Translations under genes and position numbers: made by a program
Origin: Ferruginibacter sp.
GTDB taxonomy: Bacteria > Bacteroidota > Bacteroidia > Chitinophagales > Chitinophagaceae
Assembly: GCA_025362235.1 (NCBI GenBank)
Contig: JANYGZ010000091.1
Coordinates: 1 to 64,000, forward strand
Length of the DNA stretch: 64,000 nt
Direction of reading: 5' to 3'
The notes under the pieces: model-generated
Databases searched by the model: none
What the model was told of the DNA's origin: nothing
Seen by the model: the letters and a program-made list of their open reading frames with translations, nothing else
In this document: in pieces, positions 9,580 through 17,983 of the stretch
How positions within the stretch are numbered: the first letter of the stretch is position 1
Layout of the letters: each line of letters starts with the position of its first letter

Positions 9580-10656
9580 TTAAAAAGGCACTTTAAATTT
9601 ATTATTCAATTCTTTAAGATCGTTTACTACAGACTCTTCTATCGGTATCCCATTATTTATCCTTTCTTTTTCCATAGCGGTTTCTGGTTGACCGGGTATA
9701 ATCACTTTTTCTTGACCGGCGACAGTTTTAGCCGATTTGAAACGTTGTATCCATTTATCCATATTTTCTTTAAAATCTTCAGCAGGCCTAAAAGCATCAA
9801 TACGCATTGCACCAAAAAAATGGCCAATACCTTCTCCCGGCATATTTTCCGGCATCGGTATATAGGCAGGAAAAGGAGGTACCCATGGGCCATAATTGGC
9901 ACCACTTAATATGGCAGAAAAAATGTCTACAATACTCCCTAACATATAACCCTTATGGCTACCATGTTCCTTATCGCCACCTAAAGGCAATAAAGCGCCG
10001 CCTTTTTTTACTTCTGCAGCATTGGTACTTGGTTCACCGGTTTTAGTTTGTACCCAGCCAACGGGAGTATCCATATTTTTTCGTTGCAATATTTCCAGCT
10101 TTCCGTTGGCGGCTGTGGTGGTCGCAAAATCTGCAACAAATGGGGGTTCATTGCCGGCAGGTATTGCCACTGCAATGGGATTGGTACCTAATAATCTTTC
10201 AACAGAAAAAGTGGGCGCTACCAGTGGTGAAGCATTGGTCATAGCAATACCAATCATATCATGTTCCAATGCCATCATTGCATGAATACCTGCAATACCA
10301 AAGTGGTTGCTGTTTTTTACGCTCACCCAACCCGTGCCTGCATTTTTTGCTTTATCGATTGCTATTTGCATGGCTGCCGGGGCAACTACAAGGCCCAAAC
10401 CTTTATCACCATCGACAGTTGCTGTTGAAGGTGTTTGATGAACAATTAAAATATTTGGGTTTGCGTTAATCCTGTTTACTTCCCACAACCTTGTATAACC
10501 AGATAAGCGGGCAATGCCATGGCTATCTACACCCCGCAAATCTGCAGATAATAAAACTGTTGCAGCGGTTTCAGCATTGGCTTCGCTACAGCCAATTTTT
10601 AGAAAAATATTTTTTGAGAAAGAAAAAAGTTGCTGATAGGAGTATAACAAAGCCAT
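9580..10656 (-). CDS. Malate/L-lactate dehydrogenase family (Ldh_2) oxidoreductase
   Basis: This 358-residue cytosolic NAD(P)-dependent enzyme belongs to the family of malate, L-lactate and ureidoglycolate dehydrogenases, which does not use a Rossmann fold. Diagnostic segments are ADLRGVDSHGIARLSGY near residues 54-70, the SNHFGIAGIHAMMAL stretch with the conserved His, MTNASPLVAP, LLGTNPIAVAIP and HKGYMLGSIVDI. The substrate cannot be fixed from sequence; malate or a related 2-hydroxyacid is the default reading. It starts immediately upstream of nothing else on its strand, so it is probably a single-gene unit. Confidence 0.9.
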   Translation of the reverse strand: MALLYSYQQLFSFSKNIFLKIGCSEANAETAATVLLSADLRGVDSHGIARLSGYTRLWEVNRINANPNILIVHQTPSTATVDGDKGLGLVVAPAAMQIAIDKAKNAGTGWVSVKNSNHFGIAGIHAMMALEHDMIGIAMTNASPLVAPTFSVERLLGTNPIAVAIPAGNEPPFVADFATTTAANGKLEILQRKNMDTPVGWVQTKTGEPSTNAAEVKKGGALLPLGGDKEHGSHKGYMLGSIVDIFSAILSGANYGPWVPPFPAYIPMPENMPGEGIGHFFGAMRIDAFRPAEDFKENMDKWIQRFKSAKTVAGQEKVIIPGQPETAMEKERINNGIPIEESVVNDLKELNNKFKVPF

Positions 10657-10770
10657 CGATTTTAATTAAGTAATGGTAATTTAAGAAAAGTGTACAGATG
10701 CCATTTGTAAAAAGTACAAGAGGGCGATGCAACAATGTTCATTAATGAAAAAAAGCCTGGACCAATATTT

Positions 10771-11541
10771 TTAAAACTGCAGGTGCCTCACCGTTAGTCC
10801 ATTATTAATGAGTTGCTTTAAAGAATCTATCCCGATTTTAAGATGACGCTCTACAAATTCTGAAGTAACTTTTTTATCACTTGCTTCGGTTTTTACGCCA
10901 TCCGGTATCATCGGGCTATCGCTCACTAATAATAATGCTCCGGTTGATATTTTATTAAAAAACCCCACTGTAAAAATGGTTGCAGTTTCCATATCAACTG
11001 CATAGGCACGTACCTGTTTTAAATATTCTTTAAACATATCGTCGTGTTCCCATACCCGCCTGTTGGTTGTATATACTGTACCTGTCCAGTAATCACAGGC
11101 ATAATCACGTATTGTAGTGGAAATAGCTTTCTGTAACATAAAAGAGGGCAATGCAGGTACTTCTGGCGGAAAGTAATCGTTACTGGTACCTTCACCGCGT
11201 AATGCGGCAATGGGCAAAATAAGGTCGCCTATTTTATTACGCTTTTTTAACCCGCCGCATTTGCCCAAAAATAAAACTGCTTTAGGTTTTATTGCAGTCA
11301 GTAAATCCATTACAGTAGCGGCTCCGGGGCTACCCATTCCAAAATTAATGATGGTAATATTATTTGCTGTTGCACATTGCATGGGCCTTTCTGCACCAAC
11401 AACCTTTACCTTGTTCCATTTGGCAAACATGGAAACATAGTTAGAAAAATTAGTGAGTAAAATGTATTCGCCAAAGTTTTCCAGCTTCTCGCCCGTATAT
11501 CGTGGCAGCCAGTTTTCTACTATATCTTCTTTTGTCTTCAT
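10771..11541 (-). CDS. amn: AMP nucleosidase
   Basis: This enzyme splits AMP to adenine and ribose-5-phosphate and so helps set adenylate levels. The 256-residue protein is of the short Bacteroidota form, equivalent to the C-terminal catalytic part of E. coli Amn. It opens KTKEDIVENWLPRYTG and has the phosphorylase-superfamily core with the NFGMGSPGAATVMDLL segment, FLGKCGGLK, and AVDMETATIFTVGFF, where the Met-Glu binds ribose. LLVSDSPMIPDGVKT is also typical. It is divergent from the small HsdR-N-like gene, with 62 bases between the starts. Confidence 0.92.
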   Translation of the reverse strand: MKTKEDIVENWLPRYTGEKLENFGEYILLTNFSNYVSMFAKWNKVKVVGAERPMQCATANNITIINFGMGSPGAATVMDLLTAIKPKAVLFLGKCGGLKKRNKIGDLILPIAALRGEGTSNDYFPPEVPALPSFMLQKAISTTIRDYACDYWTGTVYTTNRRVWEHDDMFKEYLKQVRAYAVDMETATIFTVGFFNKISTGALLLVSDSPMIPDGVKTEASDKKVTSEFVERHLKIGIDSLKQLINNGLTVRHLQF

Positions 11542-11603
11542 TTAGTTTATTGGTTTATTCGTTTATTTGCCATTACTAAAAGTACAAATATTTTTTTCAA
11601 CAC

Positions 11604-12038
11604 ATGATAAAGATAGAATACCCACCATATCAACCTAAAATAAAAAAAGAAATTGGTAAAGAATTCATTTTTGATGAAGTTCGTAAGCAATGGATATTGC
11701 TTACGCCAGAAGAATGGGTGAGACAGAATTTTTTACAATATTTAATCCTTATAAAAAAATATCCTTCTTCCCTGATGGCAGTAGAAAAAGAAATTTTTTT
11801 AGGCGATGTAAAAAAGCGTTTTGATATTGTTGTGTATGATAAAAATACAAAACCCTGGATGTTGATTGAGTGTAAAGAAATGAATGTTGTATTAAACAAT
11901 GCGGTGCTAAACCAGGCGCTCAGGTACAACATAAATCTGCAGGTACCCTACCTTGTTATAACCAATGGTAGTTATTGTTATGCCTTCAGCAATACAAATA
12001 ATATGCTGGAAGAAATAAATGTGCTTCCTGAATTGTAG
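11604..12038 (+). CDS. Small PD-(D/E)XK protein, HsdR N-terminal-like (HSDR_N_2)
   Basis: This 144-residue protein resembles the N-terminal nuclease domain of type I restriction subunits: RQWILLTPEEWVRQNFL-type start, RFDIVVYDK with Asp74, and LIECKE with Glu89 and Lys91, followed by Gln104 in LNQALRYN. The acidic residues and Lys-Glu spacing fit an intact PD-(D/E)XK site. No helicase, methylase or specificity gene is nearby, so this is not a restriction system. Stand-alone copies of this domain are common in Bacteroidota and uncharacterised; DNA repair or a regulatory nuclease role is only a guess. Confidence 0.8.
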   Translation: MIKIEYPPYQPKIKKEIGKEFIFDEVRKQWILLTPEEWVRQNFLQYLILIKKYPSSLMAVEKEIFLGDVKKRFDIVVYDKNTKPWMLIECKEMNVVLNNAVLNQALRYNINLQVPYLVITNGSYCYAFSNTNNMLEEINVLPEL

Positions 12039-12054
12039 TGATTTAAAGGTAGTC

Positions 12055-12618
12055 TTAAACAACCATTATCTCTTTTTCCTTTGCTTCAAGGTGTTTTTCT
12101 ATAAGGGAAATGAAACGGTTAGTCTGTTCCTGCACTGCTGCTTCCGCATCTTTGGCTGCATCTTCACTAAGACCGTCTTTTTGTAATTTTTTTATTTGTT
12201 CAATAGCATCCCTGCGGATATTCCTGATAGATACTTTTCCATTTTCACCTTCAGTATTACATCTTTTTACCAGTTCCCGTCTTCTTTCTTCTGTTAAAGG
12301 AGGTAAAAATAAACGGATAAAATTACCGTCGTTTTGTGGGTTAATGCCAATATTGCTGGCCATGATGGCTTTTTCAATTGGCTGCAACATCTTTTTTTCC
12401 CATGGTTGCACAGAGATGGTACGTGCATCCAAAACAGATATATTGGCTATTTGCGCAATCGGTGTTGGGGCACCATAATAATCTGCCACAATTCCGTCCA
12501 GCATATTTGGATTGGCTTTACCGGCCCGGATTTTTATTAACTCGGCTTCCAGATGACTGATAGCTTTGTTCATTGCAGAAACTGTATCCAGGTTAATCAA
12601 TTCTAATTCTTCTGACAT
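12055..12618 (-). CDS. frr: Ribosome recycling factor
   Basis: RRF acts with EF-G to split the post-termination ribosome. The 187-residue length is normal. Visible family segments are LIKIRAGKANPNMLDGI, YYGAPTPIAQIANISVLDARTISVQPW, IGINPQNDGNFIRLFLPPLTEERR, and the C-terminal IRRDAIEQIKKL helix. A -7 box TAGTTTTG lies at 12641-12648 on the same strand. UMP kinase, its frequent neighbour, is not here. Confidence 0.97.
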   Translation of the reverse strand: MSEELELINLDTVSAMNKAISHLEAELIKIRAGKANPNMLDGIVADYYGAPTPIAQIANISVLDARTISVQPWEKKMLQPIEKAIMASNIGINPQNDGNFIRLFLPPLTEERRRELVKRCNTEGENGKVSIRNIRRDAIEQIKKLQKDGLSEDAAKDAEAAVQEQTNRFISLIEKHLEAKEKEIMVV

Positions 12619-12640
12619 AAAATAGAAAATTAAGTGGATG

Positions 12641-12648
12641 CAAAACTA
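12641..12648 (-). promoter_or_regulatory. -7 box (TAGTTTTG) before frr
   Basis: On the minus strand this matches TAnnTTTG 23 bases before the frr ATG. No clear -33 partner is seen. Confidence 0.4.
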
Positions 12649-12706
12649 AAGAAAAGAACAATAGGCAGATAAATAAATGATTGAGGGGATAAACAGCCAA
12701 CAAAAA

Positions 12707-13831
12707 TTAACTGGCTTCTACTGATTTGGGAGCTAAGGAAACTACTTTATGGTATTTTATAATTTGTTCCTTAGTTTGTACTTCTGTCATTTCAATTACC
12801 TTATTTTTTGGACGACTATAATAGATAAGCGCCAATAATGTACATGAAATTGCCATCAAAATACCAATTACTGCAGTGGTTCCAAAACCGCGAAGAAAAA
12901 ACGCCAGTAATATTAACCCGACATTGGCACCAACACAAAGCAGGGTTATTTTCCGATGGCTATATCCCAACTCCAATAAAAAGTGGTGAACATGATTTCT
13001 ATCAGGGCTAAAGGGTGAACGCCTGTTTACAATACGAAAAGCAAATACCCTCAATGTATCAAATAGAGGAACAATTAATATGGCAAATCCTATAGCAGGA
13101 GCAGATTGCAATGGGAAATTAACTACTGATGAATCGGCTATATTTATAAACTTTACCACCATAATGGAATTGACAAGGCCTATTAATAAAGAACCCGTAT
13201 CGCCCATAAATATTTTTGCCGGAGAAAAATTGTAAATTAAAAATCCAACAAGGCTACCCGCCAGTGAGAATGCCATTACAGCATATAACAAATAACCTGT
13301 ATAATAAAAATAAGCGCCAAAAATTAATGCAGTTAAAAGGCCAAGGCTTCCTGCCAATCCATCAACGCCGTCAATTAAATTAAAAGAATTGATGATTACA
13401 ATTATTGTAAATAGCGTTAAAACGATGCTTGCTAAATGTGGTATGGTAGTTATACCTAAAAACCCATGCATGTTGGTGATTTGAACCCCGCCAAATTTAA
13501 TTATAATGCCTGCAGCAATTAATTGCCCGATAAATTTTTTTGCTACGGAAAGTACCAGTATATCATCTTTAATACCAAGGAAGAAAATTACAATTGCGGC
13601 TGCAACAAAATATTGAAGTTCATTGCTTCCAACAGGTGACCCAATTAATGTTGCTAAAATAAACCCTCCAAAAATTCCCAACCCCCCAAGCGTAGGTATT
13701 ACCATTTTGTGTACTTTCCTTTCATCCGGCTCGTCAAATAATTTCTTTCGCCTTGCCACCTCAATGATAATAGGTATTGCAAAAAAAGTAATCAGGAAAG
13801 CAAAAGTGTAACTTAACAAAATCTTATCCAT
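12707..13831 (-). CDS. WecA/MraY-family undecaprenyl-phosphate sugar-1-phosphate transferase
   Basis: This multi-pass inner-membrane enzyme moves a sugar-1-phosphate, usually GlcNAc-1-P, from a UDP-sugar to undecaprenyl phosphate to start surface polysaccharide assembly. I use the internal ATG (MDKILLSYTFAFLI), since an 11-residue extension from 13864 is polar and lies over the -7 box region. Motifs include PDERKVHKMVIPTLGG, the DD pair in GIKDDILVLS, NSFNLIDGVDGLAGS, FMGDTGSLLIG and the RSPFSPDRNHVHH loop, which favours the WecA group over MraY. About ten membrane segments are visible. It shares the undecaprenyl carrier with uppP at 26.4 kb. Confidence 0.88.
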   Translation of the reverse strand: MDKILLSYTFAFLITFFAIPIIIEVARRKKLFDEPDERKVHKMVIPTLGGLGIFGGFILATLIGSPVGSNELQYFVAAAIVIFFLGIKDDILVLSVAKKFIGQLIAAGIIIKFGGVQITNMHGFLGITTIPHLASIVLTLFTIIVIINSFNLIDGVDGLAGSLGLLTALIFGAYFYYTGYLLYAVMAFSLAGSLVGFLIYNFSPAKIFMGDTGSLLIGLVNSIMVVKFINIADSSVVNFPLQSAPAIGFAILIVPLFDTLRVFAFRIVNRRSPFSPDRNHVHHFLLELGYSHRKITLLCVGANVGLILLAFFLRGFGTTAVIGILMAISCTLLALIYYSRPKNKVIEMTEVQTKEQIIKYHKVVSLAPKSVEAS

Positions 13832-13861
13832 GCAAAGGGTATTAAAGAAAAGGTATGATTG

Positions 13862-13869
13862 CAAAAATA
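13862..13869 (-). promoter_or_regulatory. -7 box (TATTTTTG) before the WecA-like gene
   Basis: The octamer fits TAnnTTTG on the minus strand, 30 bases before the preferred ATG at 13831. It would leave the longer upstream start untranscribed, which supports the start chosen. Confidence 0.4.
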
Positions 13870-14048
13870 TTTTAATAAAAAAGATACTTATTCATTTAAC
13901 AAATTACAACTTTATCTCAATTAAGCCCTGTTTCTACATATTAACAGTTGCATTTATTTAGCTATATCTTTCTTATTAAATAATATAGCAAATTAACGTA
14001 TAAATTTTGAACTTATTATTATGGGGCCCAATACATATATTTTTTTAC

Positions 14049-14079
14049 TTTGGTGATGTGGGTATTTAAAGTAGGTTTG
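14049..14079 (+). promoter_or_regulatory. Full Bacteroidota promoter before the transketolase gene
   Basis: TTTG at 14049-14052 and TAGGTTTG at 14072-14079 are separated by 19 bases, which fits the -33/-7 arrangement of the Bacteroidota housekeeping sigma factor. The gene ATG is 18 bases downstream. This is one of the two best promoter matches in the window. Confidence 0.65.
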
Positions 14080-14097
14080 CATACAAATAAATAAAAA

Positions 14098-14934
14098 ATG
14101 AACAATTTACAAGATATTGCCACCCAGGTAAGAAGGGATATTGTACGTATGGTACATGCGGTACAAAGCGGCCATCCAGGCGGGTCATTAGGATGCACAG
14201 ATTATTTTACAGCGCTGTATTTCAATGTTATGAAACATAACCCGGCATTTAACATGGATGGTGTAGGAGAAGACCTGTTTTTTTTGAGTAATGGGCATAT
14301 TTCGCCTGTGTTTTATAGTGTTTTGGCAAGAAGTGGCTATTTTCCATTAAACGAATTATCAACCTTTAGAAAAATAAACAGCCGTGTGCAGGGCCACCCC
14401 ACCACCCATGAACATTTGCCCGGTATACGTATTGCCAGTGGTTCATTAGGGCAAGGAATGAGCGTTGCTTTAGGAGCTGCATTAGCCAAAAAATTAAATA
14501 ATGATTCCAATATAGTGTATTCTTTACATGGCGATGGCGAAATGGATGAAGGCCAAAACTGGGAAGCAATTATGTTTGCAGGTCATAAAAAAGTGGATAA
14601 CTTAATTTCTACCATTGATAGAAATGGTCAACAAATTGACGGCACTACGGCAAATGTGATGAGCCTTGGCGACCTTGGTCATAAATTTGAGGCATTTGGC
14701 TGGGAAGTTATTGAACTGTCGAAGGGCAATGATATGGATGAAATAGTAAAAACATTAAACCAGGCTAAATCACTAACCAGTAAAGGCAAACCAATTGTTA
14801 TTATAATGAAAACTGTAATGGGCAAAGGTGTTGATTTTATGGAAGGAAAACATGAATGGCATGGTATTGCACCCAGTGATGAGCAGTTGAAAAAAGCATT
14901 GGCCCAATTACCTGAAACCCTTGGTGATTATTAG
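14098..14934 (+). CDS. Transketolase, N-terminal (thiamine diphosphate-binding) subunit
   Basis: The 278-residue protein is only the first half of a transketolase: VRRDIVRMVHAVQSGHPGGSLGCTD-type start, HGDGEMDEGQNWEA (the GDG Mg-ThDP motif), and IDRNGQQIDGTT. It ends with KHEWHGIAPSDEQL, which is the natural end of split N-subunits, so it is not a truncation. The pyrimidine-binding C-subunit, normally the next gene, is absent, because a terminator and a minus-strand gene follow. The partner must lie elsewhere in the genome. The pair moves two-carbon ketol units in the pentose phosphate pathway. Confidence 0.92.
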   Translation: MNNLQDIATQVRRDIVRMVHAVQSGHPGGSLGCTDYFTALYFNVMKHNPAFNMDGVGEDLFFLSNGHISPVFYSVLARSGYFPLNELSTFRKINSRVQGHPTTHEHLPGIRIASGSLGQGMSVALGAALAKKLNNDSNIVYSLHGDGEMDEGQNWEAIMFAGHKKVDNLISTIDRNGQQIDGTTANVMSLGDLGHKFEAFGWEVIELSKGNDMDEIVKTLNQAKSLTSKGKPIVIIMKTVMGKGVDFMEGKHEWHGIAPSDEQLKKALAQLPETLGDY

Positions 14935-14972
14935 TAATTAAAAAAATTAAGCGTATTATTTTAATGATATTT

Positions 14973-14999
14973 AGCTTCCACAATTATGGAAGCTTTTTT
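14973..14999 (+). terminator. Terminator after the transketolase N-subunit
   Basis: An 8-bp stem (14973-14980 with 14987-14994) with a CAATTA loop is followed by a run of five T, 38 bases after the stop codon. It shows that transcription ends here and that no C-subunit gene follows. Confidence 0.8.
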
Positions 15000-15017
15000 A
15001 TTTTAAAACAATAAAAA

Positions 15018-16241
15018 TTATCTTAATTCAATAAGCTGGTTTGCAGCTTTACGTGCAGGGAACCAGGAAGCAAGGAAGGAGATTACAACAACTGTAGAAG
15101 CTACCAGTAAAAAATCGGAAGCCTGTAGTTTTATTGGAAAATAATCTATCAAAAATGAGCCGCCCTGCAATTTTATAAGTTTTAATTTTATTTGAATAAA
15201 GCATACTATCAGTGCCAGCAAAATGCCGGTTACAGCTCCAATACCTGCCAGCAATAATCCTTCGCTGAGAAATATTTTTAATATCATTCCTTTATCTGCA
15301 CCCATGCTTTGCAATACACTGATATCTTTTTGTTTTTCTAAAACCAGCATGGTTAACGCACTAACCATATTAAAAGCAGCAATAAATAATATTAAAGTAA
15401 GCACCGCATAAATAATCCACTTCTCCATCCGCATAGTACTGTAAAGATTATTATTTTGTTCAAACTTTGTTTGGACTGTATAAGCAATCCCCAAAATTTT
15501 ATCAAGCTGCAATTGCGCAGCTATCATATCTGTTTTATCATTCAATTTAATTTCCGTAGCACTATATTCATCAGCAGCAAACCCCATCTGCTGTTTTACA
15601 AAATCAATATTGGTAATAGCATACTTGTTATCAAAATCCTGTTGTATAGCAAATACACCTGTAGCTTTTACAATGCCTTCGCTTAAAGATTGTAAAGGGT
15701 CACTTACAGAAACTTTTCCTTTTTTTGGCAAAATCAGTGTGAGGTCAGAGGCTTTAAAAGCACCATCAACATTAATAGCCGCTGCATTCTGTATACCTGC
15801 ACCCACTATCAATCCCGGCTCTGCGGCTGTTCCTGTATTGAATTTGCCTTCGTAAGTTTTTGCAGCAACTTCTGTTACAGTACTATAGTTATTATCCACA
15901 CCTTTCAGGTAAATAATTGCTTTCATGCCTTCATTTTGCAATAAAGCATGTTCTTCGGCAATTAAAGAAACGGCATTTATGCCGGGTTGCTGTTTAATTA
16001 ACGCAAGTTGTTGCTGAGTAAGTATAAAAGTTTTTCCTTTTGCAGGTGTAATTTTTATATCTGCATAAAATGAATTGTACAATGATTTTACCAATCCTTC
16101 AAAACCATTAAAAACACTCAATACCAATATCTGGCATGCAATGGCAAATGTAATAACGCCCACTGTTACCCATGCAATCAGGTTGATGGCGTTGGCACTT
16201 TTTTTTGCTTTAAAATATCGCCAGGCAAACGTTAAATACAT
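15018..16241 (-). CDS. LolC/LolE-type ABC transporter permease
   Basis: This 407-residue inner-membrane protein has the MacB/FtsX layout: one N-terminal membrane segment (near 22-45) after MYLTFAWRYFKAKKSANAIN, a periplasmic domain of about 220 residues, then three segments near 275-300, 320-350 and 375-395. The cytoplasmic loop VLEKQKDISVLQSMGADKGMILKIFLSEG is the coupling segment of lipoprotein-releasing permeases. It probably extracts outer-membrane lipoproteins, working with a LolD-type ATPase that is not adjacent. It lies 53 bases downstream of rbfA on the same strand, a common Bacteroidota arrangement and a likely operon. Confidence 0.88.
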   Translation of the reverse strand: MYLTFAWRYFKAKKSANAINLIAWVTVGVITFAIACQILVLSVFNGFEGLVKSLYNSFYADIKITPAKGKTFILTQQQLALIKQQPGINAVSLIAEEHALLQNEGMKAIIYLKGVDNNYSTVTEVAAKTYEGKFNTGTAAEPGLIVGAGIQNAAAINVDGAFKASDLTLILPKKGKVSVSDPLQSLSEGIVKATGVFAIQQDFDNKYAITNIDFVKQQMGFAADEYSATEIKLNDKTDMIAAQLQLDKILGIAYTVQTKFEQNNNLYSTMRMEKWIIYAVLTLILFIAAFNMVSALTMLVLEKQKDISVLQSMGADKGMILKIFLSEGLLLAGIGAVTGILLALIVCFIQIKLKLIKLQGGSFLIDYFPIKLQASDFLLVASTVVVISFLASWFPARKAANQLIELR

Positions 16242-16294
16242 ACACCTATCTCCGCCGCAGCGGAGTATTGAATGATTAAAAAATGATGATGATT

Positions 16295-16690
16295 TTATTT
16301 GGTTTCACTTGTATTAGTTGCATCAGGACCTTCTTCTTCTTTTTTTATTTTTTCAAACAGCTCTTCCATTTTAAAAACATAGTCGAGTGTATCATCAATA
16401 AAAAACTTTAGTTCGGGAATACTGCGTAACTGGTGACGGACACGGGTACCTAGTTCTTTCCTGATCTCTTTATTTTTTTCTTCAAACTTTAATAAAGTTG
16501 CCTGTGTATCTTTTACCTGGAACATGCTGAGGTAAACCCTTGCTTCAAAAAGGTCAGGCGTAATTTTTACAGATGAAATGGAGATCATGCCACCATCCAT
16601 CATGGTAAGCCCCATGCGACGAAAAATATCATTCAGCTCCTCGTTGATCAGCCCGGCTACCTGCTTTTGTCGTTTTGTTTCTGTTGTCAT
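16295..16690 (-). CDS. rbfA: Ribosome-binding factor A
   Basis: RbfA helps mature the 5' end of 16S rRNA in the small subunit. The 131-residue protein shows KRQKQVAGLINEELNDIFRRM, ISSVKITPDLFEARVYLSMF and LRSIPELKFFIDDTLDYVFKMEELF, the family's KH-like fold and the LDY motif. The C-terminus is a short acidic tail. It is first in the unit with the LolC/E-like permease. Confidence 0.95.
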   Translation of the reverse strand: MTTETKRQKQVAGLINEELNDIFRRMGLTMMDGGMISISSVKITPDLFEARVYLSMFQVKDTQATLLKFEEKNKEIRKELGTRVRHQLRSIPELKFFIDDTLDYVFKMEELFEKIKKEEEGPDATNTSETK

Positions 16691-16751
16691 ACTGCAAATT
16701 GTTGTGAAGTGTAAAGTTATATAGTTTTACCGGACTTTAATTTCAATTTTT

Positions 16752-16794
16752 CATCCTAGTAAATATCAAATTGTATTTGATATTTACTAGGATG
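16752..16794. repeat. 5' palindrome of the ATPase cassette (20-bp perfect arms)
   Basis: Arms 16752-16771 and 16775-16794 are perfect reverse complements around a TGT loop. The core TAGTAAATATCAAAT recurs, with one change, in the palindrome after the ATPase gene. The right arm contains the TTTG of the gene's predicted promoter, so it could serve as an autoregulatory operator as well as an element end. Confidence 0.9.
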
Positions 16795-16806
16795 ATTGTA
16801 TCTTTA
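16776..16806 (+). promoter_or_regulatory. Promoter overlapping the 5' palindrome
   Basis: TTTG at 16776-16779 lies inside the right arm of the palindrome. TATCTTTA at 16799-16806 is one base off the -7 consensus, and the spacing is 19 bases, as in the transketolase promoter. The ATG at 16811 is so close that the message would be nearly leaderless. Confidence 0.5.
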
Positions 16807-16810
16807 TAAA

Positions 16811-17980
16811 ATGATAGAAAGAGCCATCAAACCTGTTATTGAAAAGTTTTTAAAAGCCTTTCCTGCGATTGTTATTTTAGGGCCAAGGCAGGTAGGTAAA
16901 ACTACATTGATTAAGTTACTGGCTGCAAAAAATAAAAAGAAAACTATATATCTTGACCTTGAAAAAAGCAGCGATTTTGATAAATTAAATCGTGATGCAG
17001 AAGAATATTTACTTTCTTATCTGGATGAATGTGTGCTGATTGACGAAGTTCAACGCATGCCTTCACTTTTTCCGTTATTACGTGCAGTTATCGATGAAAA
17101 ACGCAAGCCCGGCCGGTTTATTATTACTGGTTCTGCATCACCTGAATTATTAAAAGGCGCTTCTGAAAGTTTAGCAGGTAGAGTAGCTTATTTTTATCTG
17201 CACCCAATTGGATTGCATGAACTGCCTGCTGCTATCCCTATGAATAAACACTGGTTTAGGGGAGGATTTCCACAAGCACTCACTATACGAAACAATCAAT
17301 TACTGCAAGGGTGGCTGGATTCATTTATTACTACTTATATAGAGCGGGATTTGCCATTTTTATTTGACATACGCTTTTCCACTTCAACTATGCGCAAGTT
17401 ATGGAGCATGCTGGCCCATTTACAGGGCAGTATATTAAACGCAGAAAACCTTGGCAATTCGCTGGGCATTACAGGCACTACTGTAAAGCGATACTTAGAT
17501 TACCTGGAAGCTGCTTTTATTATTACCAGGCTACAACCCTATTTTATAAATATTGGTAAGCGGTTAATAAAAACTCCCAAAATTTATATTAACGACAGCG
17601 GCATTTTGCATTACCTGTTAAGGCTGCATGCTGAAAAGGAATTATTGAATCATCCTGGTGTTGGTGCTTCCTGGGAAGGGTATATTGTTAGCCAGGTATT
17701 GTATGCAAAAGACAACAGGGTGGATATGTATTACTATCGTACACAAGCTGGTGCCGAATGTGACCTGGTATTAGTTCGTGGCCATGTGGTAAAAGCCTGT
17801 GTTGAAATTAAACTAAGCAAGGCTCCGGTTGTAACAAAAGGTTTTTTTCAATGCATTGAAGATTTAAAAAGTAAAAATAATTTTATTGTTTGTTCTGCAG
17901 ATGTTGATTATATAAACAAGCAGGGGATACGTATAGTTGGTGCCGCAATTTTTATGAATAAATACCTTATTAAGTTATAA
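16811..17980 (+). CDS. AAA-type ATPase with DUF4143 C-terminal domain
   Basis: This 389-residue protein has an N-terminal AAA_14 ATPase: Walker A GPRQVGKT at 24-31, Walker B VLIDE at 75-79, and the IITGSAS sensor strand at 104-110. A helix-rich linker with a winged-helix-like NSLGITGTTVKRYLDYLE follows. The DUF4143 region ends in GAECDLVLVRGHVVKACVEIKLS, which resembles a PD-(D/E)XK fold (E-D-E-K). I use the ATG at 16811, since the in-frame TTG at 16796 lies just outside the palindrome and overlaps the -7 box. The family is abundant in Bacteroidota and of unknown function. Here it is precisely framed by two related palindromes, the second only 3 bases after the stop, so the gene and its palindromes look like one cassette. 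Confidence 0.88.
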   Translation: MIERAIKPVIEKFLKAFPAIVILGPRQVGKTTLIKLLAAKNKKKTIYLDLEKSSDFDKLNRDAEEYLLSYLDECVLIDEVQRMPSLFPLLRAVIDEKRKPGRFIITGSASPELLKGASESLAGRVAYFYLHPIGLHELPAAIPMNKHWFRGGFPQALTIRNNQLLQGWLDSFITTYIERDLPFLFDIRFSTSTMRKLWSMLAHLQGSILNAENLGNSLGITGTTVKRYLDYLEAAFIITRLQPYFINIGKRLIKTPKIYINDSGILHYLLRLHAEKELLNHPGVGASWEGYIVSQVLYAKDNRVDMYYYRTQAGAECDLVLVRGHVVKACVEIKLSKAPVVTKGFFQCIEDLKSKNNFIVCSADVDYINKQGIRIVGAAIFMNKYLIKL

Positions 17981-17983
17981 TAG

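Noticed and set aside
10022..10285. Many open frames of 60-120 codons opposite lysC, dxs, the dehydrogenase, leuS and other genes
   Set aside because: They are antisense or out-of-frame shadows with implausible composition and no independent signals.
14098..14934. Transketolase N-subunit as a broken full-length gene
   Set aside because: It ends at the natural subunit boundary and has a clean terminator; no remnants of the second half follow.
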